The translations under genes and the position numbers were made by a program. Of a stretch of 64,000 nucleotides of DNA, positions 10,625 through 21,600 are shown one piece after another. This DNA comes from Isoetes taiwanensis. Its lineage: Eukaryota > Streptophyta > Lycopodiopsida > Isoetales > Isoetaceae. Numbering within the stretch: position 1 is the stretch's first letter; each line of letters opens with the position of its first letter. The notes below the pieces were generated by a model. It was given only the letters and a program-made list of their open reading frames with translations, did not search any database and was not told the origin of the DNA. The stretch spans positions 28,077,339 to 28,141,338 of the forward strand of contig JAJEKV010000002.1 in NCBI GenBank assembly GCA_021234155.1, in the 5' to 3' direction.

Positions 10625-11245
10625 TTGGATGCTGTGGTTGCGGGTCTCTCTTTACATTTTTGGAAAAAGCTGTCAAACTTTTCAAAAAAAACCGAGCATG
10701 TTTTTGCGTGGAGCTACAAGGATTTACATGGTATAAGACAGATTTGGGCAAACTCACAATCCCCACCAAATTTGACTCCCGCCCCATCTAGCAATGACAG
10801 TACATGCTCAACACAAATTACAGTGACCGAGTGAAACCTGAAATCGGTAAACTTCTGGATGGTGGTCTCATTTATGAAATACAACATTATGAATGGTGAG
10901 CCCTATCGTTATTTCTCTTAAGCACAATGGTAAGCTCCGTGTTTGCATGGATTATAGAAAATCAAATCAGGCTACGGAGCATGATCGTTTCCATTACCTT
11001 TCACAAATCAGGTCCTGGAAGCAGACCATGAAATGTATTCCTTCATGGATGGCTTTTCGGATTACAATCAGATATATAATCACTCTGAAGATCAATTGAA
11101 AACCACGTTCACTACGCCGTAGGGCACCTGCCTACAAAGTTGTCCCCTTTGGTCTCTCAAATTCACCCTCCACACTTCAACGTATTATACTTTCTGTCTT
11201 TCAAGATTTTACGAAAGAAAATGCCTTTCTTCAAATAAGAGAGCC
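10625..11245 (+). pseudogene. Athila/Tat-like Gypsy reverse transcriptase fragment
   Basis: Broken frames read KKTEHVFAWSYKDLHGI, then VSPIVISLKHNGKLRVCMDYRK, then FPSWMAF and finally VFQDF-KENAFLQ. They match, segment for segment, the RT part of the neighbouring element at 15770-16350 (FKHIFAWSYKDL, VSPIVIALKYNGKIRICGDYRK, FMDGFSGYNQ, FQDYMKENAFLQ). The catalytic YxDD part is not present. This is a second, older, truncated copy of the same family immediately upstream of the larger one. Confidence 0.75.
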
Positions 11246-11249
11246 AGAC

Positions 11250-11726
11250 AAGACAAATGACGGCCTCCGGGGAGTTTGGCCTTAAGTCAGCGGGATTCCA
11301 GGCACTAATGACGACACTGCAAATATTTCCTTAAATCAAGCATATGATCTGGAGTTGGTGACCGAGATCTGCCATATATCTATATTGGGCCCCCAAGGCT
11401 ATTGTACTATATATATCAGAGAGATAGATCTCACATTTTTAGAGGAGACTTAGTATCATCTTGTTTCAGTCTTCTCATTTTTTGCGAGAGTTCATGTATT
11501 CCTATTGATATTAAAGGAGCCTTATCTTGACATAGAGTCTTTTTGTTTTTTCTGTTTTGTTTTATTCTTTCTGTTATGGTCTCTTTGCAAAATCCCACAT
11601 GACACCTATTAGGATTTGCCTGCTTGATCCAAGGGTCCTCACAGATGGTTGTCTTGCAGGCGATCCCGAACCCAGACCCTAAACACTGTCGCCGCTGCTG
11701 GGTCTTAGTTCCTTTTTTCCAACTCG
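11250..11726 (+). other. Presumed LTR end and primer-binding site of the Athila/Tat-like element
   Basis: The stretch between the RT fragment and gag is T-rich with two TATATA runs. At 11685-11702 lies TGTCGCCGCTGCTGGGT, resembling the TGGCGCCGTTGCCGGGG sequence found at the start of the internal region in plant Athila/Tat Gypsy elements (primer-binding site for a tRNA such as Asp). It is preceded by CCTAAACA, a possible LTR end in CA. I cannot place the start of this LTR, and no matching 3' LTR is seen after 24.1 kb. Confidence 0.35.
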
Positions 11727-12338
11727 ATGATGTCTGTTCGTGCTTTTACTGAAAATCATCTTCTCAGCCAAACTGCGGCTCGATTGGATCGCCATCAATG
11801 CAAGGAAGCTGCTTGCGACATGTATGATGCTCAGTACGATATTGAAGATGGCCGTGTTCACTCATTTGCTCATTATGCACCGCCTATCCCTCCTGTTTGC
11901 TCCTGGCCGGAGTCTCCCCCTACTTGCAAATATTGTTCCCAACCACAGTCACCGCATCACACTCCGGTGCATCAAACTCCTCATTACTTTCAAACGCCGG
12001 AAATCACCTACATCCACATTCCTTCTGGATCCATGCCATTACCTTCACAACTGTCTTCTCAACAACATGGTATGGGCTACCCTCAAGTTTCTTTTGGCCC
12101 CAATCATGTTCAAGAATTTCAGTCTTCTCCCTCTTTTCAACCTCTTGTTCAAGTTTACAATATTGGTGATAAACTAGATGGGGATGGCACCCATGGGATA
12201 TTGCCAAATGACGCCCCTCTCTCAGGACCTCCTAGTTTCACAGCCCCCACGCAAATACGTTGCTCCAAAACCATGGTTGTGCCTCATTATGCTCCTTCTT
12301 ATACTCTACCACCTTACATGCAGGTTCTTGTCCCGTGA
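11727..12338 (+). CDS. Gag, N-terminal part (Athila/Tat-like Gypsy)
   Basis: Open frame of 203 codons starting MMSVRAFTENHLL. It is rich in Pro, Gln, Ser and His, with a possible CxxC (CKYC) near residue 70. It lies directly behind the presumed primer-binding site and in front of a segment with the retrotransposon gag signature, so I read it as the N-terminal, low-complexity part of gag. It carries no strong domain of its own. Expected role: structural protein of the cytoplasmic particle. It is probably non-functional because the element around it is broken. Confidence 0.5.
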   Translation: MMSVRAFTENHLLSQTAARLDRHQCKEAACDMYDAQYDIEDGRVHSFAHYAPPIPPVCSWPESPPTCKYCSQPQSPHHTPVHQTPHYFQTPEITYIHIPSGSMPLPSQLSSQQHGMGYPQVSFGPNHVQEFQSSPSFQPLVQVYNIGDKLDGDGTHGILPNDAPLSGPPSFTAPTQIRCSKTMVVPHYAPSYTLPPYMQVLVP

Positions 12339-12499
12339 ATGCTCACAATTTCAAGCTTACCTATCCAATTTTTGGGAATGCAGAAGGGAAGCCCATCCTT
12401 GATCAAAGTGCTCAGGCCCACATGGAAGAATTCGAAGCTGGCCATCTTGAATAGCCACTCCTAGCCACAACTCAAGTTTCATATTTTTCTCAACCACGC

Positions 12500-12658
12500 T
12501 GCGTGGCACTCCTCATCAATGGCTCATGGTTAATAAAAATCATTGGAAACAGAACTGGCACGAAATGAAGATCGCCTTCCTGTCACATTATGGTACCATT
12601 GATGATGATCAACAACTTCTCAAGCAACTTAATGACCTTCAACAACAACCCACGGAGT
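12500..12658 (+). pseudogene. Gag core, part before the L1 insertion
   Basis: The reading WKQNWHEMKIAFLSHYGTID, then QQLLKQLNDLQQQPTE, is the start of the plant retrotransposon gag domain. It runs into the L1 insertion at 12658 and resumes, in frame, after the target duplication at 13684 with FAHDFADRLHILV. Apart from the insertion the join is exact. Confidence 0.65.
12644..12658 (+). repeat. Target site duplication, left copy (L1 insertion)
   Basis: AACAACCCACGGAGT, repeated perfectly at 13684-13698 on the other side of the L1 copy. A 15-bp duplication is typical of target-primed reverse transcription. Confidence 0.9.
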
Positions 12659-13683
12659 CTTGAACAAAGTTCCAGCATCTCTTGTTACCCACCTTCTTAA
12701 TTAGAGGAAGAGCACTTGCTACATAAGCCCATATACTGATATCTTTATCCAACAACCCATATGTCTCCTGAAACCATTGCCAAGGAGCAATGTCAATACC
12801 AAAATACCACTGTTCAATAGAAATAATACCTGCTCTCCTCCACCTCGCTTGGGAATGCGCATGCATAAATTCTACAACTGGGTGTAGTTGTCCATGAGTA
12901 TACAAAGGCAACCACAGAAAGGGGGAAGATGCCTGGAGACAAGCTTCCCAATCAAATGTAATCACCTGCTGGACTACCAAGAAGGTATTAAAGAAGGCAA
13001 GAAGCTAGTAAGTTCATGCTACAGATTGCTTACCTCCTCAAATACTTTATCACCTTCTCGAAAATGGCACTTACAGACTTTGCCTTCTCAATGGCAATCC
13101 ATCTGGAACCTTATTTGGTCTAAATATAATCCTCCAAAGGTAAATGTTCTACTTTGGCAGGTGATTCATCGCTCTTTGAGAGTTAATGAGATGGTTCATC
13201 GCTTTAAGCCAGGAGTAAGCCCACTTTGCCCAATGTGTGAGCGGTGCATTGAAACAATGGAGCACTGTTTATATTTGTGTGCAGAGCTGAGTAGTCTTAG
13301 GTCCTGGCTGCATTCTCTTTTTGGAGTATCTTTGGATAGTCAACACTTTCTTTTGGGTATTTATCCAAATCAGTGGACTGCTTCTAAAAGGATTGCATTT
13401 CACATGGCAAAGTCTTGGCTAATATGGAGTGTATGGAAACGAAGGCGAAGAAAGGTCTTTTATGATAAGCGTATTTCTTCTCAGGTGGTGCTTCAAGAAA
13501 TTCGTAAGAAGTTGTATAATTGCTTTCAGATCTCCAATTGGCCTGATCGTATTAAAATTCCAATATGGAGTGATCATCTAAAAGTGATTGATGCTTCAGG
13601 GACATTTCTTACTTCTGGAAGTACTTTGTAATATTTTGAGTGTATAATATGAAGTAAAACACGTTCTTCAAAAAAAAAAAAAA
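12659..13683 (+). mobile_element. 5'-truncated L1-type LINE with 5' inversion (twin priming)
   Basis: The 3' part (about 12975-13683, plus strand) encodes the end of ORF2. It has KLVSSCYRLL, then WNLIWSKYNPPKVNVLLWQV, a zinc-binding zf-RVT domain with CPMCERCIETMEHCLYLC, and a C-terminal tail, followed by a short 3' UTR and an A-rich tail at 13668-13683. The 5' part (12659 to about 12972) is the preceding segment of the same ORF2 but on the minus strand (RWRRAGIISIEQWY to WNFVQD). Comparison with the related copy at 42.2-42.7 kb shows the two pieces are contiguous in an uninverted element. The whole is framed by a 15-bp target duplication. This is the signature of twin priming. Confidence 0.9.
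12975..13631 (+). CDS. LINE ORF2 C-terminus with zf-RVT domain
   Basis: Truncated but open to its natural stop. The frame from about 12975 covers the thumb-to-tail part of ORF2. The zinc site C-P-M-C-E-R-C then H-C-L-Y-L-C is complete, and a basic region WKRRRRKVFYDKR follows. Function in the family: C-terminal nucleic-acid-binding part of the reverse transcriptase, thought to help target-primed reverse transcription. Without endonuclease and RT it cannot work. The intact frame points to a fairly recent insertion compared with other LINE pieces here. Confidence 0.75.
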   Translation, partial: YQEGIKEGKKLVSSCYRLLTSSNTLSPSRKWHLQTLPSQWQSIWNLIWSKYNPPKVNVLLWQVIHRSLRVNEMVHRFKPGVSPLCPMCERCIETMEHCLYLCAELSSLRSWLHSLFGVSLDSQHFLLGIYPNQWTASKRIAFHMAKSWLIWSVWKRRRRKVFYDKRISSQVVLQEIRKKLYNCFQISNWPDRIKIPIWSDHLKVIDASGTFLTSGSTL

Positions 13684-14350
13684 AACAACCCACGGAGTTT
13701 GCCCATGATTTTGCGGATCGTCTCCATATCTTGGTTAGCAAGCACAAAGAATATCCGACGCAGAGTCAGATCTTAGTTTGGTTTCTGCAGGGTCTGCCTC
13801 CCGCTATTCGTCTCATGACTAAATACTTGCGCCCCAAGACGTTGGACCACACTTAGAACTGGTCAATCATTCTGTCAACGTATCTTCCCGTGGCATTCCT
13901 CTCACAGATCTCCCTTTCATTCCTCCCGTTATGGTCCCACAAAACACGCTCCACCCGCAGTAAAAAACATTGCAACATGTGCAATCATGCTACTGAAGGA
14001 TGCACACGCTCACATCCCACACCTTTTCGACAAAAAATGGTCTTCCAAGTTCAGACAATGCCTCAACAGTATCAACAGCAACAAGAATATCCACAATCTC
14101 TGCAACCTCAACAATCGTGAGGCCAAAACTCATGCACTCCTTTTGATCTCACGAAAGCTCAATGTTATCACTGCCAAGAGTGGGGTCACAACACTACGGC
14201 ATACCCACAACTCCCTTAAGTCCAAGTACAACTTCCAGGCACGAACCAAACTGCCTCAGCCTGCCTAACTGCTTATCAACTTTGGGTTGCCAATGGCAAA
14301 CAAGGCCCTCCATGCTGAAGAAATCACCTCACGCGCTTCAACAACAGCAT
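13684..14350 (+). pseudogene. Gag core, part after the L1 insertion
   Basis: Begins in frame with FAHDFADRLHILVSKHKEYP and continues QSQILVWFLQGLPPAIRLM, matching the usual gag pattern (F---F--L-----------I--F--GL-P----L). A stop near 13855 and further frameshifts follow, then Gln-rich, low-complexity sequence to about 14350. A CxxC knuckle is not clear (CYHCQEWGHNT near 14163 in one frame is the best candidate). Confidence 0.6.
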
Positions 14351-14979
14351 CCCCAATAAGCTCCTCCATCTCCTGCCTTAGATCAATAGGCTCAAGAAGA
14401 GATCTATCAAGCTCTCAACCCTCGGGTCCAACAATCCAACTGGGTAGGTCTAGTCTTATGCCAGCACCTGGGCACACGCCCCTTGTCGCTCACGACGTGA
14501 GGGGTTCTTAGACGTGGAAGACGCATCCTGACGTTGTTGAGCGCATGTAGTGGCATGAACATTAGCCAGTGTACGTCCTTCAGCAGCTTACATAAGCTTG
14601 AGAATACTTTGACGGACTTTGGGCATGACATGAGGCATGAGCTTGTCAAGATCAGGGTCAAAATGGACCATCTTGTGTTCGTCATGAGGGATAGTGTCGA
14701 CAGCAAAAGCAGGCTGCGTGTCTTGAGTACTCAACCGTATCCCAACATTGCTGCCGAAGTTGAACTCCTAAAGGAAGGTTCTGCGTCGATGCCTCAGACA
14801 CCCACACTATTGGATCCGCTGATTCCTTAGCTCACGTTCCCTTGGAACTACAAGAAAAGCTTGCCAAAATCAAAATTTCCGTCAGTCTCTCTACTATCCT
14901 CAAGTTATGTCTTGCCCTCAGGGAACAATTGCCACTGCCCACTGTCCTTGTTGGCGCAATAGCCACATCTACACCCACA

Positions 14980-15290
14980 GTTCATGCAACTGTGGAATCA
15001 ACAAATTAATCATGTGCAGATTGATGGAGGCAGTGCGGTCAACCTCATCACAGATAAAATCAGGAGGCAACTGGACATCACTCAACTCTATGGTGCTCCC
15101 TAAGACATCAAGCTCGCCAATCGACACATTACGCGCCCTCAAGGAATCACTTCTATTCTTCAAATTAGCATCGGTGATCTCAAATTCCTCTTGGAATTTG
15201 GTGTTTGGAAAATTGAGGAAGATCTTGGTGATTATGAAATGCTAGTTGGACGACCTTTTCTCCGTAGAAACTGGGAAACTCATCTCTGTT
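14980..15290 (+). pseudogene. Retroviral-type aspartic protease region
   Basis: Reading across frames gives IDGGSAVNLITDK near 15015-15055, the place of the D-(S/T)-G-(A/S) catalytic loop, here D-G-G-S as is usual in plant Athila/Tat relatives. Later comes GDYEMLVGRPFLRRNW near 15225-15280, the conserved protease end. It is interrupted by frameshifts. Confidence 0.65.
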
Positions 15291-15824
15291 GAGCACATTA
15301 AACCATCCCTCACTGATAGTGATTCTGAGGATCTTCAAAACACTTATCAGATACAAGCTCCTGCTGCTGGTTTACCTTTGTCTGCTTACTCTGAGTATAT
15401 TGATCCTCGGGGTGATATGAGTCTCGATCAAGACCACGCTTTTGCATCCTTGCTTGATCCTTATCTTGCGCCTCGCAATCGCGTTCAGCGTGTTGACATC
15501 CAACGGGATGTTGACACCCCTACAAGTATTGTTGATGTTGTTGCTGTCATGAAGCAACCCTTACGTCGTGACGCCACTCAACAACCTCTATTCTTTTCTA
15601 CTCAGAGTACTGAACCCCTAGTGTTGTTACAACCACCTGCTCATACTGTCACAGACATGGAAGTCTTTCCACATATTCAGACACTGGAAGTTGAAGTCAT
15701 TGATTTAGGAGACAACCAACCTATTCGATTGGCTACCAATCTTCCCACACCATATAAAGCTTGCACCCTCAGTCTCTTCAAGAAATTCAAGCACATCTTT
15801 GCATGGAGTTATAAAGATTTATGA
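15246..15824 (+). CDS. Linker and start of reverse transcriptase (Gypsy pol)
   Basis: Open for 192 codons. It has an acidic Ser/Asp-rich linker, then a segment NLPTPYKACTLSLFKKFKHIFAWSYKDL at the end (FKHIFAWSYKDL), the entry to the plant Gypsy RT (F-W---DM-GI). The stop at 15824 is inside the RT domain, which continues in the same register with further stops. It is part of the pol polyprotein, not a separate gene. Confidence 0.6.
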   Translation: MDDLFSVETGKLISVEHIKPSLTDSDSEDLQNTYQIQAPAAGLPLSAYSEYIDPRGDMSLDQDHAFASLLDPYLAPRNRVQRVDIQRDVDTPTSIVDVVAVMKQPLRRDATQQPLFFSTQSTEPLVLLQPPAHTVTDMEVFPHIQTLEVEVIDLGDNQPIRLATNLPTPYKACTLSLFKKFKHIFAWSYKDL

Positions 15825-16420
15825 GGTATCAAAAAAGACTTGTAGGAACTCACCATTCCTACCAAACCAGATGCTCGCTCTATCTAGCAACGATAATACA
15901 GGCTCAACCACAACTATCGTGACCATATCAAAGCCGAAATCGATAAATTTCTTGCTGCTGGACTAATTTATGAGGTCAAACATTCTGAGTGGTGAGCCCA
16001 ATTGTTATTGCCCTTAAGTATAATGGGAAAATACGCATTTGCGGGGATTATAGAAAACTCAATATGGCCACAGAACGAGATCATTTTCCACTACCCTTCA
16101 TAAATCAAGTTCTTGAAGAAGTAGCAGGCCATGAAATATACTCCTTCATGGATGGTTTCTCTGGCTATAATCAAATCTCCATTAAAGCTGAAAACCCGTT
16201 GAAAACAACATTCACCACGCCGTGGGGTATTTTTGCCTACAAAGTGGTGCCCTTTGGATTATTCAACTCCCTCTACTTTTCAACGCATTATCCTTTCTGT
16301 TTTTCAGGATTATATGAAAGAAAATGCTTTTCTGCAAGTCTTTCAAGGTGACTTTTCTGCTTACAGTTCCATGGATGATCATCTCACCAAACTGGAGTTG
16401 GTTTTTCAAAAATATGATTG
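15825..16420 (+). pseudogene. Gypsy reverse transcriptase domain, broken
   Basis: The open piece 15989-16351 reads VSPIVIALKYNGKIRICGDYRK, LNMATERDHFPLPFINQVLE, then YSFMDGFSGYNQISI and WGIFAYKVVPFGL. These are RT motifs of the Athila/Tat branch, including FMDGFSGYNQI, which holds the first catalytic Asp. The YxDD motif should follow within 100 bp; around 16370 the reading is FQGDFSAYSSMDDHLTKLE, where SMDD-L stands in its place and the sequence is out of frame with the piece before. Stops and one frameshift disable the enzyme. Confidence 0.8.
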
Positions 16421-16569
16421 AATCTAGAATTAGTTTGAATCTGGAGTACTTTTTGCGTCGCTTCGGGTGTTCTTCTCGGACATGTTGTTAGTAAAGATGG
16501 CATAACCACGGACCCTGCGAAGATCAGCTGCGTGCTCAAAGCTCAAGCCCCTACCAGCATTAAAGAAAC

Positions 16570-16715
16570 ACGCTATCTTCATTACATTCATTATGCTACC
16601 TTCATTACATTCAAGCTAATCTTCACGCTACCTTCATTAAAGAAATGTCATTACATTTAGGAATCTCAGGCTGAATCTCAAGCTCATTATGCTACCTTCA
16701 TTTCTGGACTAGCTG
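16570..16715 (+). repeat. Short internal repeats in the RT/RNase H spacer
   Basis: GCTACCTTCATTA and ATTCATTATGCTACC recur four times at irregular spacing in place of the expected connection domain. This looks like local slippage or rearrangement inside pol. Confidence 0.5.
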
Positions 16716-16741
16716 CCATTGGAGATCCCATTCATAAACTC

Positions 16742-17100
16742 ATGGGTGATGAATCCACTTGGGCTTGGAATTCCCAGGCGGATGCGGCTTTTCAAAAATT
16801 GAAGATTCTGTTTACTCAAGCCCCTGTTCTTGTTCCACCTCAATGGAACAAAACATTTCATATCCAAGTTGATGTCTCGGCTTTTGCTATTGGTGATGAG
16901 GAATATGATTCTCAGCTTGACAAACCTATTCGCTATGCAAGCAAGAAACTCAACCCTAATGGGTAGCTCTTGGACTTGTCTTTTGTGTCCAACGGTTCCG
17001 TCACTATCTACTGGGTAGCAAAATCAAGTTCTTTGTGGATCATCAAGCTCTGCTCTTTCTAATCAATAGACCACACCCACGGGATGTATCGCCCGCTGGG
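16742..17100 (+). pseudogene. Gypsy RNase H domain, broken
   Basis: The reading FQKLKILFTQAPVLVPPQWN, then FHIQVDVSAFAIG, is the standard RT-connection to RNase H entry (F--LK--L--AP-L--PDW---F-----DAS--A-G). It then shows KPIRYASKKLN (PI-YASK-L), and after a stop FVDHQALLFLINRP (the DH-AL-(Y/F)L motif). Stops and a frameshift near 16970 break it. The following stretch 17100-17430 still reads as the plant motif region ARWVLLLQEF-P-EI-HKAGKS and PSMGISDTFLDAQLF, which precedes integrase in such elements. Confidence 0.75.
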
Positions 17101-17821
17101 TGCTGCTTCTCCAAGAGTTTGCTCCCATTGAAATCATGCATAAGGCAGGCAAGTCTTATGCGGTGCCTAATTATCTTTCATGCATATACACGGATGACCC
17201 GTCCATGGGCATTTCTGATACTTTTCTAGATGCTCAACTCTTTTTGGTCACGGCCACGCCACACTAGTTTCACAACTACCAACAATATCTTCTCTCTGGT
17301 GCCCTACCGTCCGAAGACCCCACGCTCTCCCCTGAGAAGCTACGTTCACGCCGTCAACAGTTCCTTCATGAAGTCGGTGACTATACCATGGTCAAATCTT
17401 GTTTCAACGTCTTCTTCATGAAGTAGATAGACTCCGTCAATCTCCTGGCTCCGGTCTTGAGTCTGCTGTGGGTGCTCACTTCTAGGCCATCATCAACTAG
17501 TGTCTTCCAGAACCTAGTTGTCTCTTCACTCGACACTTGGAAGCTACTTCTGAAGCTTCCAGTCGCACCTACTCCGTCATCCGTCCCGTCAGGGAACTTC
17601 AAGAAGAGACCTGACGCCCAACCATCTCCACGCCCGTAAGATCCACGCCAAACACTGGTCATCAATGTTCCTTCCTCAGTCCACTCACACAGATGCTTTT
17701 ACCTCACACCAAGTTTTTCAAACTTCCAATCACATCGTCCAACACCCACCTTTGCCTCTTCAACCCCTCGTTCCTCCACCCACCCGAAGGGCACTGTACT
17801 AATATGAACAAATTGTTGCTA

Positions 17822-17929
17822 GTTGCATGATCAAACTCTAGGAGTCACAAGAACATTTCATGAATGGATTTGCTGGTTGCATGATCAAACTCTAGGAGTC
17901 ACAAGAACATTTCATGAATGGAGTGAAAG
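17822..17929 (+). repeat. 54-bp tandem duplication, two copies, frame-preserving
   Basis: GCATGATCAAACTCTAGGAG to ATTTCATGAATGG occurs at 17825 and again at 17879, without a mismatch over about 50 bp. The length (54 bp, 18 codons) keeps the frame of the ORF that follows. It is a recent duplication, by its identity. Confidence 0.85.
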
Positions 17930-18328
17930 AATATATGGATTCGAATTGCAGCATGATCTTCAGGCTGCCCAAGCTCAGAACCAAACCTTGGAAGAAAGTC
18001 TTCAGAATAAGCATGGGGCTTTGCTAGACACTTGAGATGCTCTCATTAAGAACAAGAGACACGCACTGCCATGGAAGAAGAACAAGCTCAACTTCAAGCC
18101 ACCATCATGGAGCTTCTGGCTCAGATCAAAGAAAAAGACAAGCTTCTTGTTGACATTCAGCTCGTTACACATGATTGCAAAATGAGTACACCCATCAACA
18201 ACATGCCACCACGCAAGGAGAAATTCGCATTTCTGTTTTGGAAGGCCAGCTCTCAGCAAACACAGCTCAGTGATGCACAGAAATAGAAGCTTGTAGATGA
18301 TGCTGAGATTGCTAGTCTTCAGCTACAG
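17930..18328 (+). pseudogene. Coiled-coil ORF of the Gypsy element, first part
   Basis: Frames in this stretch encode heptad-like, Gln/Leu/Glu-rich sequence: LQHDLQAAQAQNQTLEESLQ, then after a frame change EEEQAQLQATIMELLAQIKE and KDKLLVDIQ, then DDAEIASLQLQ. It stops being readable exactly at 18328, where the hAT element starts, and goes on in frame after the second target copy at 22572 (VSTHGPSSSHATHSH, then IRDQLRLLTEKDNRIHD). It follows pol, so it is in the place where some plant Gypsy elements carry an additional ORF. No similarity to any named protein is evident to me; integrase, expected between RNase H and this ORF, is not recognisable. Confidence 0.55.
18321..18328 (+). repeat. Target site duplication, left copy (hAT)
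   Basis: AGCTACAG, repeated exactly at 22564-22571. Eight bases is the length made by hAT transposases. Confidence 0.8.
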
Positions 18329-18689
18329 CAGTGAGGTTTACGTACCTGTATTTTACGTTTACACACGTCTTGTACCTTCCTCACAGTACTATACATACTA
18401 TACCTATAAGTTGGCAGGGTCAAATTGAGCTCTTGGTTTTTTTAATACTGTAAACATATTAATACATAAAGTACGTATGATACATACTTGAAAAAAAAAA
18501 GCGTCCAAATGACATTAGACCAATAGAATCGGTAAAATTATACATTAGGAAAAATACATTATTATATATTATAGAGGTCACGAAATCCAAACATAGCACT
18601 AGCACTAGCACCACCCTAATGAATCTTTTTTTATTTTTACCCTTTTTTTTAGAAGTCCGTTTGGGCTGAAATTTTATATTCTAAGGAAG

Positions 18690-21600
18690 GAAGGAAGGAA
18701 GGAAGGTGCTTTTATCGTCCACGGAGACCAATCGGTCTATGGGACCCAATACAAAAATGCAGCAAGCGGATTACTGCCCGGATTAAAAAACCCCCGCCCC
18801 GAAGGGTTTTCGAGGGAAAAACCGTGGCAGCAATCAGCCTGCTGACAAACTGTCCTAACATATAAAATGCAGAAACACCCAAATATATACAGTCATGCAC
18901 CGCACCCGTAGTGCCTAATCGGCCGAAAGCGACCGACGGGGGGGCAAAGGTGACCTCGCAGTGTCCGGTACCTCACGAATGTAACGACCCAAGGCACGCA
19001 TCATCGCGGTGTGTTCATCAGCAAATGTAAGGGCAAGTCCGCCGCACTAAGGGAGCATATCCGGCCGGGATCGACCGACCACCGGGCAACTCGGGAAAGT
19101 GTGAGACTCATCCTCAATGGCACCCGTTTGACAAAGACCGACAGAGCTCGCCCCGGGCGAGGCTCCCCAATCCACCTGCCTGCCTCGATGCGAAGATGGT
19201 GGGCACTGATGCGAATGGAGGCAATGAGTTCCGCGCCGGGGGGCAATTTGGGAGCGCAGGTAGAGCCGTGGGCCCCGCCAACACGGGGTTGATGTGCTCC
19301 TTGTAATGGGCCATTTTGACCTGCCTAGAGCCGCGGGGTCCCGTGAGCTTGCTAAGGAAACAAGCGCCTAGGTACTCCCCGCAGTCGCCACGACGGTCGG
19401 CCGTGGTCCACCTGCGCGACGACATTGCTCCTCTGACGTTCCATCCGGCGAACCAGCGATCTCTCTTACCCCTCCAACCAGGCCCTAAGCGGCTGCTGGA
19501 CCCATTGCCCGCAGTGTAAGCCAGGTGCGGGGAGCCGAGCATCACCCATAGTAACCACTTTCTGAAAATAGGCGATGTGTCTATCAAGGGCTGCCCGTGG
19601 CGGCAAGAATCGATTTCTGCGCAGAGAATCGATGGGGACTGAAGGTTTTACCCCAAGTGCCCGTGCCAAAAATGCCCTCGCACCTCCTCCAAGTCATTCA
19701 GTGTCGCCAAAGAGATGGCCAGGGCCCCAAATCTCGACCCCGTCTGGAAGGGCCGGGCTCGACCGGTGCAGGAGCGGATGTGACCGATGGCCCCAATCAT
19801 AGAGCTACGCACGGTGACTGTTGTTACGCATGGCATAAAGCTTTCCAGCCTTTGTCACCCACAAGCGGATAGACGCCTCCCCAGAGCGAGGAGGGGAACT
19901 CCACCCCTAGGTACTTGTAGGTGGCGTGGCGTCCACAAGCTGTCCTCGATATGTGTGACGAGGAGGCATGGGGTGGCGTGAAGAGGATATGAGAACCACC
20001 CCGGTCTTGGCGGATTCACGCAGCGCATGTCCGTAGCGACAAAATGTGTCTAGGGCATCCGGTGAGATCGCATAGCGGGGTGTGGGCCAGCCAGCCAACA
20101 TCGTCGCATAGATGAGTGGCGGATGACACAGTGCAAAAGTCGTATGCCATCCCCCCATGCTCGAGAAGCAGGGCTCTAACCGATCAATGTAGAGGCCAAA
20201 AGTGTTAGCGAGAGGGGGGGGCAACCGCCGGACCCGATACTATTGGTGAATGCTTGGCCCGTCGGGTGCATCCCGCCAAAACAACTCTCATACAACTGTA
20301 GATGGCATTCGCGCGACAAAGCAGCGGGATCCCCGGTTGACGCAGTCTAGCCTACGACTTTTCGGGGAACCAGTATCAAAAGCCTTTGGCGAAGTCCACA
20401 AAGCAACAATACAAGTCCTGCCCGATGATTCCGGCCGTCTTCAATCATTGCCCGCAGGTGTAAAGATATGGTCAATCGATTACGTGGCGGGGTCTAAAGC
20501 CCGCCTGTGTGAGGGCTCGCACATCTCACGCCTCCGCCCAGGCGGGTCAAGCCGCCGCTTTCGAGAATGCCCCAACGGTTTGGCAAATCCGAGCCCGACC
20601 ATGATCGTCCGTAATTGGTGGGGACGGTGTGGGTCGCCCCGCCTTGTGAATGGGAACAACCCTCGCTTGTGGTCCATTGTCTGGGAGACCTTCCCGCAAT
20701 GCTCGTTGAGGGGTAGTGAGGACCCACTGTGCGGCCCCCGCCCATTTGAGTAACTCGGCACGCATACCATCGAGGTCGGTGCCTTCCCATTAACCCGGCC
20801 GTTGCAGTGGCCCTCCTCAACATCCTCCTCCACGAGAACCAATGGGGGCCATCCTGTGGGGGTATGGGCGACTTGGCGTCCCCGGTGGGTCATAGAGCTG
20901 CTGCAAGTCTTGTTCCCCCCGCCGGGTGTGATGTCCCCGTAGGCTGGGCTGGCCTTGAAGCACTCTCTGCCAAAAGGTTCGAGGATGAGTGTCCAAAGAG
21001 TAGAACATCTCCCCCGATGCACGGCAAGGTACCGCGCCTTTGTCTCCTTCCGGATGGGCGCTGATGCGTGTGGTGGCTTCCGCAAGCCGGTACACGGATC
21101 CGAATGTGGCGGAAGCTGCCGCTATGCGTTCTTTACACTCGCATCAAACCATCGGTTACTCCGGAAAGCGGCGACGCGGTGCCGCTAAAGCACCCGTCCC
21201 ACGATCCCGTAATAGCGAAGTCGGTGGTATGTCTCGCTGCTCTAGTGTGGAGGTCCGCTTGAAATACTTGGGAGGGCATCCATGAGCATCTCGGCGTAGT
21301 CCTCTCGCACCGCTCATCAACCGAGGGGCGAGGGGTGGCATAGTGGGGGTTCCCGCGCTTGCCAAACCAGGTCCAAATAAAGTGGGAGGTGATCTGAGTC
21401 GACCTCCTCATCCCGACCGCCCAGTGCCCACCCGGAAATGCCCGATGAGATGCATATCTTGGCGCTTCTGAGCACATAGTCCACCACACTAGACCCTCCC
21501 CCGATTGTCACATCGCATGTGCACTTGCGAGAATCGGGCCTTGTGATGTGCCGTTGCAAATTATCAAGTCAAAAATACCACATAGCAGGAGCAACTGTCT

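Noticed and set aside
19000-21500. Many long overlapping open frames on both strands in the GC-rich block
   Set aside because: They are shadows caused by the low frequency of stops in GC-rich DNA. Only minus-strand pieces that match the LINE (GDFNARTG, FGLYIDRLEP, HHLRIEAGRW) are supported.
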